Positions 1 through 12,800 of a stretch of DNA of 64,000 bases are shown piece by piece. How positions within the stretch are numbered: position 1 is the first letter of the stretch; each line of letters starts with the position of its first letter. The notes beneath the pieces were generated by a model, which was not told the DNA's origin, did not search any database, and was given only the letters and a program-made list of their open reading frames with translations. The stretch is taken from positions 1,012,130 through 1,076,129 of the forward strand of contig OY986966.1 of assembly GCA_963920575.1 (NCBI GenBank), given 5' to 3'. The position numbers and the translations under genes are program-made. This DNA comes from Narthecium ossifragum (Eukaryota; Streptophyta; Magnoliopsida; Dioscoreales; Nartheciaceae).

Positions 1-979
1 CTTCTCGCAATGTTCAGAACAAGCCCAGGAGGGTGAAGAAGAAGGCCGATCGGGAAAAGCCGCCGGAGAGGACCGAGCTGGTAAGTGGCGAGGCACCGGA
101 CTGGTTGCCGTCGCCTTGGGTGATAGAGAGGAGGAGGAGGCTACATGGAAAGAGCAAAGGACAGATAGACAAGGTTCACTCACTTTCTGATCGATAGTCC
201 ATTAAACCCTTATATATATATACATTTGCCTTTGCTTCTGTTGTCCTGGGCCTTCTTTAGCAGTTGCAGATGGTTTGTTTTGCAGTACTTTGTGAACGTT
301 ACCACCCATAAGAGATGCAGGTCATGGAAAGAGCTAAAAAAGCACCTAAAAATCGAAGGAATGGAGAATTGCGAGACATGGTGGCAATTCAAAAAACTCA
401 TGAATATTGTGGAGGAAAAGAAACCTCGAAAGAACAAGGCAAATAATAATGCTACATCTGATGCCGGAGTGAGTTCCTTAACCATACATGCAGATCATCT
501 TCATCAAGAGCTCATTAGCAGGGATTTATTTCTTAGTTTCTGATGAGTATATATTGGCTTTTCTTTGTATATATCTTCCTTGTTTTTTATTTTTCCAGCC
601 GTCTGGAGCTCAATCATCTGAGCCGACCAAGAAGCGGAGCCGGCCGAGGAAACTGGAGGTGCAAGCAGGGATGCCAGTTCCCAGGGGGGGAGGAAGGCCC
701 AAGAAGCCGAGGCTCGAGCAGAAGCTTCGAGAGACCATGGCAGATCCAGCCTGCAACGATGAGCACCAAGCTCCAGGAACGACCATTGCTGATGGAGTTC
801 CATCCCAAGCCCCAAATGAAGCTCCTCCACAGGCCAGTGCTGAAGTTCCGCCGGAGACCAGTGAAGCCCCAGCGGAAAACAATCCGGCACCGCCAGCTGC
901 CAGAGAAGATGGTGGGTCTTCTCAAATGGAGAAGTCGGCAGATGCGGAGGAACCTAAAGAGGGAGATCTTTATTTATAG
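1..979 (+). CDS. Methyl-CpG-binding domain (MBD) protein, 3' part
   Basis: Three exons join in phase 0: 3-173 (open at the window edge), 286-468 and 599-979 with stop. About 244 residues are visible. Exons 1-2 together form a plant-type MBD: PDWLPSPW, a basic RRRR stretch, then DKYFVN and CRSWKELKKHL, which correspond to the DKYY and FRSKKEV positions of plant MBD proteins. Exon 3 is low-complexity, rich in Pro, Ala and Glu, and contains GGGRPKKPR, an AT-hook-like GRP core. The family binds methylated CpG in chromatin and acts in silencing. The usual (S/T)GRRFRS segment is diverged here (THKRCRS), so 5mC binding is not assured. Donors are GTTCAC and GTGAGT; acceptors are TGCAG and TCCAG. A perfect GTAAGT at about 79 lies inside exon 1 and would destroy the domain if used. 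The start lies outside the window. Confidence 0.8.
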
Positions 980-1344
980 AAATTAATGAGGATGATTAGT
1001 TATTGTAACTCATATATAGTTTCTATGCTTTGATTTAGACTGTCTAACAACTTTGTAGCTCTTGATAACTTCGTGTTAAGCGTCGTTGAGATAAAGGCGA
1101 TCAATATAATCATATATATGATTCCCATATTTTTCACTTCGCTGTTTCAACAAGGGATATGTGGAACATTAATATACTCGTAATGTCCGATTTCCTTGTA
1201 AAATGTATTGAGTTATGGAGCTATACCATCAAACCCTAATCTTTTGCTGATGATTTCATGAGCTTGCATGCTTGAACTCAAAGGTATCACTGATGAATAG
1301 TGGCATCTTCATCACTTCCATGTTCGTCTGAAGCTTGAAAGAAA

Positions 1345-1398
1345 GGCTTAAGCTCAACTGTGAATAACAATGGCTTAAGCTCAACTGTGAATAACAAT
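1345..1398. repeat. 27-bp perfect tandem duplication
   Basis: The unit beginning GGCTTAAGCTCAACTG occurs twice head to tail (1345-1371, 1372-1398) without mismatch, so it is a recent local duplication in non-coding sequence. Confidence 0.9.
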
Positions 1399-3224
1399 GG
1401 CAGTACCATGAAAGACTAGAACTGCAAAATGACAGAAGAAAACACCTGCATGTACACTGCTGCTCGATAATGTTATGATTAGATTGATCAGTTGATCGAC
1501 GTGCACCGCTTTCCCAGAGAGATCGAGCATCCATGACAACAGCGCATCCTCCACAACTGCAAGTTTGCTCATGGACTACAATATGCCAGGCTAAAAGCCT
1601 AAAGAACGCAGATACATGTATTCCAGAAGATTAATAGCTATACTTCCACATGAACTTGAAGATTTGATAATGAAAATCCTACCAGTATCTACTGCATGCA
1701 TAATTAAGAACCCCATAGGAAAACAGAAGCATAGACTTGAAGCACAAATTTTGAGCAAGGACTATGAGTTGACACTAGTGTGCTAAACTTTGATATGAAA
1801 GTCTTCCACCAACATATATACATTATGGCCGCATAACCTACAGGAAATCAAAGTTTTGACATGAAAGAGAGCAATATGCTCAGTAATCAGTCTACAAAAC
1901 TGCCATGCCAAAATGCTCTCAGTAGAAGCAGGCCTTTCATCTAGTGGCCTCCTCTCAACAAGATTAATGCAGAAACCCTTTAGGACATTCAGATAGTACC
2001 TATCGCACATTTCGAAAAAACGTGTTCCAAACTAATCGAATATGGAACTCATGAAGCTAAATGAAAGAACACCTAACATCATCCAATATCCATCCATCAC
2101 CAATGTTGTAGATATTTATGCAAAGAGAACTGATGAAAGTGTACATACATAAACCCCATGCTTACAACATTTGCAAGATCCACATTGAACACAGAGCTTA
2201 CCATAATAAAGGAGATCATGAGTACCAAAAGTTTCAAGAAAGGACTCCTAAACATGACAGCCACCTTTTCATGAACTCACAAAGATACATGGATTTCCTC
2301 ATACTAAGGTTTTACATGTTCACACTTTCAAAATCCAGGTGCCTTTTGTTCACACTTGAGAAAGGCATGCCTAATGGTATTACCCTGTCTTCAAGCAAGG
2401 AACCCTCATGAATTACCATCCAGCTTCATGTATGAGTATGCTGCAGAGTCACTTTGAGCTGACAAATGATGAACATATATGTTTGCAATGAACTAAAACC
2501 TTTTTCATATTGAACTTTATTAGTATATTATAAAGATCTCTTAATATGTCAAGAGCATGTGAGAAAGCACTTCCATTTCTGAATTAAAATATTCCTATTT
2601 CAAGACTACTTTGTGTGAGATTGCCTAAATATATTTACCTGGTAAGCTACACCAGCTTGGGGATTTAAAGTGCAAAAACCTAAATTTCCTTCACAGGAGT
2701 CACATCACAAGTTACAAATTTTATGCAGAATCTTGCGTCTCGTTAAGGCAATACAGCAGAGGTGACAAGCTAAAGTTGTCTAAGAACCCACTAACATATT
2801 CAAGTGTCAAAGAATAGTTGGAAGAATCTTAAATTGAGTACATTCATTTATGAAATTTCAGAGCCAGGTTAGTCTTTTCTGTAAAACCAAAAGCAAGATA
2901 GTAAATCATTGAGACTTGAATATAGGCCAGGTATCCATTGCCATATCGAGCCTTGTTAACTTAAAAATTAGGACATGTCAAAGCTTATGCTCAATACCAC
3001 TTATTAAGCTGTCCTCCCTCATAGTGAACGAAACCCTAGTAGACGTGTATCCGTGATAGCTCTCAACCATGCAGGCAAAAAAGGGATAACAAACAAAATT
3101 GGTTAATCAGAAGTTAGCTGCCAACCTCTATGTGGGTCCCATTCACCTAACCGAAAACATACCCAACATGCATTGATCAAAAACAGCCTGCATAATTGTT
3201 TATCTTCAACTTGAATCACCTTAT

Positions 3225-3248
3225 CCCCCCCCCCCCCCCCCCCCCCCC
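3225..3248. repeat. Homopolymer C24 tract
   Basis: Twenty-four consecutive C on the + strand. Such long G/C homopolymers are rare in AT-rich plant intergenic DNA and prone to length error in sequencing and assembly. Confidence 0.95.
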
Positions 3249-3735
3249 TCCAGCAATTGAGGAGATCGTACAACCCAAAGTAGATTCGGGAATCCATTGA
3301 TACTGCTTTAGGCCAATTTTGGACAGAACTGCAATCCAATCCTGATCAAGCTGTACCACATGCATTAATGACAAGTCTTAGATAATGATTAGAGCAAGTT
3401 GAGAATTATACTTGATGTCCTGCTCAGAATGAGACATTCCCCCCTCACCACAAGGAACCCACGCGTCTTCTTCAGACTGAGACGCTCCACTCATCACAAG
3501 GAACTCATAAATATAAAAAGACTCAAGAGAGAAAGCCGTATTTATTAACCTATACCACTTAGAGAGAGCTGTATTCATGAACCCATCCCCTATTTACAAC
3601 ATAACCACAACCTAGAAAGCAAAAAGACATGCATGGCTAAAAGACACTTCAGCTTGAATCACATCATTTTACTTGCTAAAGAAAGGTTCCCTCTAACAAG
3701 CAGGTCCTATTCCTCCAACAGGAATTAAAATCATC

Positions 3736-4230
3736 AAGTAGGAATTAAACAAGCATAGGTAAACCATTTTTTCATAACTTTGACTCGAACCAAATTAGCT
3801 GCAATCTGCAAGAGATCAAAGAAATTTTAAAAAATTCCTAATATAATGCTGAAAACCTATTGCATGATACCTAACGATGCAATGTTCAACAGCAAAATCT
3901 TCAAACATGATGGCCTTTGTATGTCCCATGGGGTGATGTTATAACTTCAACAAATATCAAACAATCATTTATTGACATCATAAAGTAGGAATTAAACAAG
4001 CATAGAGAAACCATTTTTTCATAACTTTGATTCAAGCCACATTAGCTGATATCTGCAAGTGATCCAAGAAATTTTAAATTTTCCTAATATAATGCTGAAA
4101 ACCCACTGCATGATACCTAACGATGCGATGTCCACCCGCGAAATCTTCAAACATGATGGCCTTTTTATATGCCCCATGGGGTGATGTTATAACTTCGACA
4201 AATATCAAACAATCATTTATTGACAATTGA
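3736..4230. repeat. 247-bp tandem duplication, diverged
   Basis: Copy 1 starts at 3736 and copy 2 at 3983. Both run from AAGTAGGAATTAAACAAGC through the CATGGGGTGATGTTATAAC segment to AATCATTTATTGACA. Scattered substitutions and small indels show the duplication is not recent. No coding content was seen. Confidence 0.85.
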
Positions 4231-5988
4231 TGTCATACAATTATCAATACCAATTGAAAGCATGTTAATTATAGTTCATGGAGATATGCATACCTTATTC
4301 TATCTATCCATGTATTTAATAGTTTGTATCAAGAAAGGAAATGATGATGAAATGACTAAGCTCAAAAAACTTGTGTTCTAGGCGTCTTTGCTAAAAGTTT
4401 TTGATTAAAACTTAATGCAATTATGTACCAAATTAGTTTCTTCCATCCAGAGCCAAAAGCTTATGGCTCTCTATAGACAGTTAGGGAGTTTATGATGATT
4501 GTGATGGCTTGACAATGATATCCGATCTATTAGTTAAGTTGAGTAAGTAAGAAAAGCACTATACTAATCATATGAAGCTGCATAGACCATGTGCTTGCAA
4601 AAACTTTTTGACGTACTAAATTGCAGACTCAACCCTGCATGCATTTCAGTTGAAGAAGTTACTGTTCATTGTTATTGTCCGACAATTGCTTTTACTTTCA
4701 GAATCAACCTCCCAAATCTATATTTCACGTGCTCTACACATGCCTCCTTTGGAAAAAAGGAGATGCTGAACTGCATGGCCAAACATTCCTGTGATACAAA
4801 AAATAGTATACTTTCTTCCATATGGAACATATGCAATCTATACTAATTTAGAGCACACTGGGGAGCATTAATTTGCAAAATTCATGGTGCTTCTCATGGA
4901 TGATTCCGAAAACTACAATAAGTCATTCAACTAAGGACTCACTCGTGACATAAGCATGAAGTTGTGCAAAACAGGTGGCAGACTCGTAACTTCATGCGTC
5001 ACAAAATCGGATGTTCCAAGTACATGCATGACAAAAATGGAGTTATTCTATCAGCAAATGACACTTTATCCTTTCGAGCGTATGGAAGTCAGATGGCGTC
5101 AATATTGGCAACATAACACCAACAAACCATGTTCTAGTAAAAGCTTGGGGTGACCATTCTGTATGATAACCTTTCCCCGCTCTGTTCTATTAAAGCCAAT
5201 TTCAGGAAAAGTTACACAATCCATGAATGCTTCTGCGAACATACATGAATCAGTTTTGTGAAATTTGATGTCTATTATTTCTGTTAAAAGTTACATGGTG
5301 GTCGCCACTTCCATTTATGTCATCCTTCCTCTGTCTTTCCTCTTTCTTTTTCAAGCAAACACAATAGCCCCTCCTCAGCAAATCCTTCGAAATTTGTGGA
5401 GCATACGTAAATCATCTGCATTGACTTCAAAGACAATGCAGGAAACGTTTGCTATGTATGCTACTCCTCAATTCGAGGGATACATCCATCATTCCAATTT
5501 TATTTTTATCGTACTGAGTTGGATACCTAGCTCTCTCTAAATCTCTTGACCTCCAAATCCAGTGCTATGTATAAATTAACAAGAAGATCCTGTCCTTCTG
5601 GCTGAGGCTATAAGACATCACACAGCTCATGCTGTGAACGTATAAATAACAGATTTGATATGAATTCAGACCAGTACAGAAATCAACTGAATTCTACGTT
5701 TGGCAACTTCATGAAAGAGAACAGGCATCGCGAAGCTTGGAAGACAACAAAGACAGATTAACCTGTATGATTAAAATGAAAATTTGTATACGATGAGATG
5801 AGAAAGCTACATTCGCAGAAATGGAACAAATACAATACCAAGGTGCAAAAAGTTAAAACAATGGCACAAGATTGCTTTTCCCAATAGACTCTCAGTCCTA
5901 AAGTATTCATCTCAAAGAAAATCTATTTCACTAAGAACAACATTCAATCAAAAGTTGTAAAAATTAACCTCACAAGCCCACACGACAA

Positions 5989-7095
5989 TCAATACATGAA
6001 AGGAATCAGCTTAAACTTAACCTTGTTCATGTACTCTGTGTACCTCTCGCCAAAATTTTCCAGCATGAGAGTCTCCTCCATCTCCACCTTCTGCCCATAA
6101 TACACCAAGCACACCGCGACGAGAAATGCCAAGCTGAGCGGCGCCCGCAATGCGATGCAGTGCACAGCGAACAGCAGCATCACGGACGCATAGATAGGAT
6201 GCCGCACATACCTATACGGCCCGAACTGCACCACCGCCGTCGGCACCGCTACATTCTCCGAATACTTTGAAAGATACAGGATTGAGTGGTACCTCATGAA
6301 CAACGTCGTGGCGATCAGAACCCATATCCCCAAGTTGGCCCATCCGCCAGGCACCCGTTGCAGCTCCGGTCCCTCGTGAGCGGCGAGCCAGTGGCCGACG
6401 AAGACGAGAGCGGCGAAGCCAGAGCGGAACGCCGCAGGAATTTTGATGTCCCACTTAGAATCGTGGGGTCGCGGGTAGAGATCCCCATAGAGGCGCCGGC
6501 GAACAGTGGACTCGAAGAAGAAGAAGTAGTGGTATACGAAGAACATAGCAATCGGCCATCCCTCCAAGAAGCCGTTGAAGTGGGCCGGGGGGACGAGGGT
6601 GAGCCAGGTGATGGCGGAGGTGACGATGGCCAGCTGCTCGAAGACAGTGGACTGACCATTAGAGTGCTTCCAGAAGCAATAGACGGCGTAAACGGCAAGC
6701 GATATGGCGACAACCCATGGCCAGAAGAGCCACGTCCAGCTGAAGTAAAGCCAGAAGAAGGGGTTGGAGAAGGTAGCGAAGGTCCTCTTGGCGGCGAAGA
6801 GAGTGACGGAGAGGATACCCGACCACTTGCAGATGGTGATGGGGGTGATCCGAGAGAGGTGTAAGGATGGCAATGGGATGAGAGACGGGGGTTTAAAGAG
6901 GGTTTCGAAGGGGGAGGTGGAGGCGGAGGCTTTGATGGTGGTCAGGTGTTTGGTGCTGGGCCTGAGAGATAGATGGGTGAGGGGCGAGCTGGTAGAGAGG
7001 AGGGAGAGGGGTCGAGTGAGGAACGGGAGAGAAGAGAGGCGGGGCCGCGAGGCGGGGAGGGGCGGCGGGCGGAGGAGGTGGGCGGTGGTCGCCAT
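5989..7095 (-). CDS. Plastid isoprenylcysteine methyltransferase-like membrane protein
   Basis: A single-exon gene of 368 aa. I chose the ATG at 7095 (MATTAHLL) over the upstream in-frame ATG at 7200 because it starts a typical transit peptide: Ser/Pro/Leu/Arg-rich and without acid for about 70 residues. Several hydrophobic helices follow. The C-terminal ICMT/phospholipid-methyltransferase signature is GPYRYVRHPIY (about residues 292-300) and an EMEETLMLENFGERY segment (about 339-350), the SAM- and substrate-binding part of this family. Family members methylate membrane-embedded substrates; this plastid-type subfamily has no firmly known substrate, so an exact reaction is not assigned. The very aromatic segment VYHYFFFFE is notable. 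Long open frames on the opposite strand (6286-7276) are shadows of its GC-rich 5' half. Confidence 0.85.
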   Translation of the reverse strand: MATTAHLLRPPPLPASRPRLSSLPFLTRPLSLLSTSSPLTHLSLRPSTKHLTTIKASASTSPFETLFKPPSLIPLPSLHLSRITPITICKWSGILSVTLFAAKRTFATFSNPFFWLYFSWTWLFWPWVVAISLAVYAVYCFWKHSNGQSTVFEQLAIVTSAITWLTLVPPAHFNGFLEGWPIAMFFVYHYFFFFESTVRRRLYGDLYPRPHDSKWDIKIPAAFRSGFAALVFVGHWLAAHEGPELQRVPGGWANLGIWVLIATTLFMRYHSILYLSKYSENVAVPTAVVQFGPYRYVRHPIYASVMLLFAVHCIALRAPLSLAFLVAVCLVYYGQKVEMEETLMLENFGERYTEYMNKVKFKLIPFMY

Positions 7096-7299
7096 CCCGG
7101 AGCGAAGAGCCACCAGAGAAAGGGGCTGCTGGCTTCGAAAGATTGGTGGCTGGCTGAGGATTAACGGGTCGGATTCATGCGGCCATATAGTTCCAATCAT
7201 ATCGGATGATGTACATTGGCATCCGAATCCGACTGAAGCCCAAAAGATTGGCCTGTGGGCTGGATCGGGACCATAACCGGGCCTCTTTTGCTTTTATTA

Positions 7300-8131
7300 A
7301 ATCCAACATTTCTCAAAAGCTGGAAACAAAACCAGCGTGCGTGACTCGCTTGCATTTATTGGTTTCCCGCAGCTGAAACCATCGGAAAATCTCACTGTAC
7401 TGCCAGAGCCTGGAAAGAACGTACGTAAGGAAAAAGGCCAAAAATTATAAGAGAAAGAATCAAATCCGTGGGCGTAGTTTGTCCCTCCCGGATAACATTT
7501 CCTCGTTAATTTGTCCCCGGGATCTCCGGCTAGTTTTGTATGACCTTATTCTCTCTTTCTCCAGGATAGCGCAGCTGTCTCTGGCTCATTTGCTCATTTG
7601 TTACCCTTCCACTCCCTGTATTGTTTCTTGCATCACAATGATTGGGTATCAATGTTAACCATTAGCTTGTTTTTGACCTGACTTCTCGCTCATTCACTAT
7701 TGTTAGTAGGCGTTTGATACGTGATTAGCTTATTCTGGGTTAATGAGGGTTAAGGGATTTTGGGGTTAGTTTATTTTGAGTTAAGGGGTTAAGAAATGAG
7801 GATAGGAAAAAATAGAGTAATAGATAGAATGGAGATAAAATAGTAATGATTACCCTATCCCCTCCCCACTAATATAAACTAGTCCTCACTTATTAATGTA
7901 AACCAATTCACTATATTAATATAAATTATTATCTATTAACTTAAGCTTTTTGGTTGATTGATTAGACTTCTTTCATTATATTTTAATAGTTTTAAGTAAT
8001 ACTTACGTGTGGTGGTAGGGAATTTACGTGTGAGGCACTTGGGGTTCTGCATGGCAAGTGAACCCTGATCAAATGATTGTATTTGATTTCATTTAGTTGT
8101 ATTAAGAGTTTATTTATTGTCCTCTGATGTA
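7300..8131. other. Intergenic, AT-rich, no gene seen
   Basis: No coding signal. A GCGTTTGAT motif near 7710 resembles a transposon end, but no matching inverted partner was found downstream. Confidence 0.5.
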
Positions 8132-8856
8132 GGGTCTGTTTGGTTTGCAATGTGCATCGCGCGATGCACCATGATACTCTGATTCACTGTTTTATTCAGA
8201 CGACGCATCGCGCGACGCATGCATCACACGATGCATTTTCAACTGATTTCGTGCATCATATGAAACGACCAAAATTATCGTATCATACGATGCACCCTCG
8301 CGCGAGCTTTCACCGGCGAATCCGACACTGACCCAAAGGCAAACCAAACATAATATAATAAAATTTAAATATATATATTCACAGCATTATATCAATAATA
8401 TATATATATATATCATTGAGATTAAAATAATATAATATTTTAATATATATATATTAAAATTTAACTTTATTGCATCATTATGTGAACTTTATATGAATAA
8501 TATATATATTATTGAGATATATAATAATAATATATATTATTCATATAATGTTCACATAATGATGCAATAAAATAAAATTTTAATATATATAATATTTAAA
8601 ATATCATATAATATATATTAAAATTTTAATACATATATTAAAATTTACCTTTATTTCATCAGTATATGAAAATTATACGAATAATATATATAATAATATA
8701 TATACTATTTTAATGTGAACATTATATAAATAATGTTGCATCATATGATCCCAAAGACAAACCAAACACCAACATCAAATGGGCGGTGCATGCATCCTAC
8801 GATACATGCATCACACGATGCACAGACACCAGCGATTTACGCAACCAAACGCCCCC
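8132..8856. mobile_element. MITE-like element with GCATCG palindromes
   Basis: The left end GGGTCTGTTTGGTTTGC and the reverse complement of the right end GGGGGCGTTTGGTTGCG form terminal inverted repeats. Both sub-terminal regions repeat palindromic TGCATCGCGCGATGCA-like motifs, and the core is very AT-rich with its own inverted repeats. The flanks are GTA at 8129-8131 and 8857-8859, a possible 3-bp target duplication. Ends of the GGGNCTGTTTGG type are common in PIF/Harbinger and hAT MITEs. There is no transposase, so it is non-autonomous. Confidence 0.75.
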
Positions 8857-9540
8857 GTAATTCATGCACCGTCTCTCTTGTCAATCATATTGACTTAGTT
8901 CGTACTGGAAATTTTTTTATGATACCCGGTAAATACACTAATATGAATATTTAATTAAAAGAGTGACGGGTAGAACACGTGACAGATGATTCGAACTCAA
9001 ACCAAGTGTTCTGGTACCATGAAAGAGCTCCAATCAATCAACCGAAATGCTTAATAAACCCAATGTGCAGCTTGTGCCCTAGCATGACTTTTCAGCTATG
9101 GGGTAATTATTATCGAGAGAGATTCTCCGCCCTTGGATCGAAGGCCTTTCCCCTATATCGGATGTAAACTTATTTTCTCTCCAAGGTCTCTTATAAGGTT
9201 GATAAGTTAAGACATGCGATTACCATACATAAATGACTTAGTTTGGACATGTACCACATGACAACGTTATTCATGTGCTAGTTACTTGCAGTTTTCAATT
9301 CAATTTTTTGACTAGGGTATTCATGTTCTCAACCTTTGAATTAAATGGATTTGAGCCGGTTTATTCTCTCTTGGACATCTTATAAAGGTTGACGTCGGTT
9401 CCCGCGGCTTGTTGCCCAAGGCAATGAGGCATGGCCTGCCTTGTTTAATTCCAGATGGTCCAACCCCAACCCGTTTTATTAGGTAGTCCTACGCGTCGTC
9501 AGCATCAAACAGCGTCCATATCTGCTAACGGAGACCCATG
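8857..9540. other. Intergenic, no gene seen
   Basis: Low-complexity AT-rich sequence. A TTCGAACTCAAACC stretch near 8993 resembles a degenerate pol III B box on the minus strand, too weak to call. Confidence 0.5.
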
Positions 9541-9544
9541 CAGG

Positions 9545-9730
9545 TGGGCCCAGCGCGGCCCAATCCCCACCATAACCAAGTCGATGGGCAGCCCTGGTGG
9601 GCCCCGCTTCAAAACCATGGGCCTTAACACTCCCGCGAAACAGCATAGACAAGCGATTCTTCGAAGGCCACGTGTCCCGGTGGGTGTCTCTGGATAATTA
9701 CGGAGATATTAACGCAGCTTTATATATACC
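9545..9730 (+). promoter_or_regulatory. FtsH promoter: site II motifs, G-box, TATA
   Basis: Three TGGGCC site II-like motifs (9545-9550, 9598-9603, 9618-9623), a CACGTG G-box (9669-9674) and a TATATATA box at 9721-9728 lie 170-350 bp upstream of the FtsH start codon. A short (CTCGC)n run follows the TATA box. Site II elements are known from nuclear genes for mitochondrial and ribosomal proteins, which fits the predicted mitochondrial FtsH. Confidence 0.6.
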
Positions 9731-9891
9731 TCGCCTCGCCTCGCCTCGTCGCGTCTCCCTCGATGAACAAAGCTCCCCCGCCTCCTCCAAAATCTCCTCC
9801 CGTATCTAATCTTCTAACAATACCGCCTTTGTTTTAGGGTTTGCGAAGCCGCACAACCGTCCTCCGATTCATGCGATAGCTCTTAGGAAGA

Positions 9892-12800
9892 ATGATGTTT
9901 TCTAGAATAGGGCGATTGGTTTCGCGATCCCCTCGTTCTCGACTTGATGCCGTACCGTTATCCGCCCTGCTTTTTTCCTCTCAAGTTTCGATTTTGATGA
10001 TGTTTAGAAATCTTTTTATTTAGTTTGAATTTTGAATATTGCTGCAGGGTGTTCATTTGGGTGGTTATGGCGTGAGGTCTGGGGTTTTAGATGAAACCCT
10101 TGTGCAGCCTTTTGTGCGTGAGAATGGGGGATTAGGGTTAATGAGGAGTTATTTGACTTCCGCCGGGGCAAGCAGGGCTCTTGGAGCGGGGAATCACATC
10201 GGTGAATGGAGATTCCTGCTCGCTAATCCTGGCTTTAGAAGATTCTTCTCTAGTGAATCGGATCCCAATAAGAAGAGTAAGATGAGAAATCAGACTAATC
10301 TCCTTTGTGATTTAGTCTTTCCTTGCAGTTCTTGTCTAATGGAAAATCAATCTTTTGGTCTAACTTTTTGTAGATTATGAGAATTACTACCCCAAGGATA
10401 CCAAGGGAACTCCTAAAGGAAATGAGGATAGCGAATCGGAGTCGAAAGGTATAAGAGTTTTCTTCGATCCTAGTTTGTCAAATTGAATATTTATCCATTG
10501 CTGAATATTCCGCTCCTAAAAAGGAAAAATACAATGAATGGATATCATTTGATCATAGCTGTTGTTGCCCTAAGCTATTAGGTATTGGTGAAAATTTTGT
10601 TCACTGTTTTAGTAGTACCCATCATGGTTCCCTGACTGGATAACATTGGAAATTTGGTTTCAGTGAATCCATCAAGCGTAAGAAACCATCTCATTTTCTT
10701 CACTTTCACTTCACCAAAGCAGAGGTCATCCAATAATAGAATTTCCCACCAATTCCGAAGCCTTGTGACACTTATTCTTACGCCGAAGAAAGAGGATTGC
10801 ATGAGAAACTATGATCCATCGTCTATGATGGAATCATCTTTTAGTTAATTCCCTTTGTAGTAAACAAATGCAGTGGACAGTGACGTGTCTAATCCGGCCC
10901 TTAGCTATCCTCTATCTTTTTCCCAAACTAATGACGACTTGTACTTGTCTTTGTATGAATTGGTAACAAGGTAGTTGCTTACTTGTGGAAAAAAACAGGC
11001 CTTAACCAAAATTTCCTTGAACATATTCATCTTGTCTGGCATAATGTACTGTTTATGTTGTTTTGGAGAAATGTAGCATGTGTCCTATCCGTTGGGGATC
11101 CAGTTGAAGACTTTTATGGATTTTCTAGGTCAGAGTCTTTACGGTAATATTATTCTTAGGAGATGTCTTGTCAAGTTCTGTACATGTATGATGTATATCT
11201 TATTGTTTCCGAAGTGGAAACTTCTGAATATTCTGCTTATAAATCAATCTTTTTGCTCCATACATATTCAGAGTTAGTAATGTTTTTGCTGAATTTCAGA
11301 TGATTCGAGTACAGATGATCAGGGAAAAATTCAAGATACTCTCATGAAGCTATTGCAAAATTACTTCATGCCGATTTTATTTATTGGGTTGCTACTCTCA
11401 TCCTTTTCTCTTGGTTCTTCTGACCAAAAGGAGGTAAGGTTGCTCTGCTTCTTCCCATTTTTTTTCTTCAGGCACATGTCATGATATTATTCTTCTCCCC
11501 GTATACAAAATATGACGTAGAAGTTTCGTAAAAAGGTCGACTTTTTTGCTTGCAACATTTGATTCTGTTAATCCTAAAGCGAAAAAGGCCTTTTCTCTTT
11601 GAGACCCTTGGTCCCTAGTATTCATCTGGGAGTGGGAGATTATTATGCTTTAATTCTTATATCGTGTTGTGTGTAGTTGTTTAAACATTTACAAATGGAC
11701 TTCCACCCACCAAATTCTCAGTTTTAAACTGTGTAATAGATCTCCATGAAAATATATGATCAAGTAGGTTAGTGCACATTGCATGCACAAGTGCCTGAGC
11801 CAAACTGCTTGAATATAATCACGTGATTGATGTTAACTTTATGATGGGTACAAATATGTCTATTTTCATCTCATTGATAATATATTACTGGAAATTGATG
11901 ATGAAGAGGACATACTGGTGCTTGATACAAATTTGGGCATCCAGTACCCAGCTTTTGCCTATGTGGCAAACGATGGAGATAACTAGTCATGTCCATGTAT
12001 TTCCTTTTCTTGTTCATTCATTCTTCATCCTTGTGTTGGACTGACTGGCCTCATGTGTGATACAAAGATCTTGTTCTCCTTTGTGTGGCTTATTTAGTAC
12101 AGTTATTCGTGATTCCTACAATATCAGCAATCATATGGTCATTCCTTGCCTCCCCCTTAATTACAATTCTTTATGCTTGATTGTATTAGTGTTCCTGATT
12201 ATTATTGGTGGTCAAAGATTGGCATGAGTGGTAAGACTGCTGATTACTGTTTGAATAGATAAACATGCTCTACGCTATATGAGAATGTTGTAAGCAGGCC
12301 AGAACTAAACTATCAACCACCTCTTTACTGATTTACCTATTTATCCTCAAAAAAATTTCCAGCTTCTGCTTTTTGATACTCTCATCACTTTTACTTCATC
12401 TAAATTAGAAACCCGGCAAGTTCACCATTTTATCATAATAGTCACCAGGCATCCAAAATGCAGTAGGCCATATGATCACATCGTGGGCAGGTAACATTAA
12501 CCTATCAACCACCCATTTACTGAGCTGCTTGCCCATTCTGCGTCACACTGTCAGCTTCTGCTCTCTGGGACCTGGTTATTTTCATCTCTTCGATATTAGG
12601 ACCGCTGCAAATTTATCATTCCATCATAGTCAAAAGGTGATTAATATGGTTCAGTCATGTTTGCAGTTGTATGCTTGCTGCTTTGCTTTTGGTTTCCTTG
12701 TGTTGAGATAGTTCTCAGTTTTATAACTCGTGCTATCATCTCTTGGGTTGTGGATTAGATTGAGGGCTGAACCTTTTGAAAGCTGTCTAAGATATCGCAC

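Larger units (their letters stand above)
1000..5988. other. Intergenic region without recognisable gene
   Basis: No ORF here resembles a known protein and none has convincing splice structure; open frames are under 100 codons. The AT-rich stretch holds two local tandem duplications and a 24-bp homopolymer C tract, listed separately. The last few hundred bases before 5989 are probably 3'UTR of the minus-strand methyltransferase-like gene. Confidence 0.6.

Noticed and set aside
79..84. GTAAGT donor within MBD exon 1
   Set aside because: Using it would remove the MBD N-terminal half; the frame continues through with domain homology.
1256..5540. Several ORFs of 60-97 codons
   Set aside because: Chance length in AT-rich DNA, no recognisable motif, different frames without joinable splice sites.
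6286..7276. Long + strand open frames (192, 170 and 63 codons)
   Set aside because: They are antisense shadows of the GC-rich 5' half of the methyltransferase-like gene; no family resemblance and extreme Gly/Arg/Glu bias.
7702..8010. Possible further MITE starting GCGTTTGAT
   Set aside because: No inverted partner or target duplication could be found.
8140..8331. 63-codon His-rich ORF, and similar one at 8733-8954
   Set aside because: Produced by the GCATCG palindromic repeats of the MITE.
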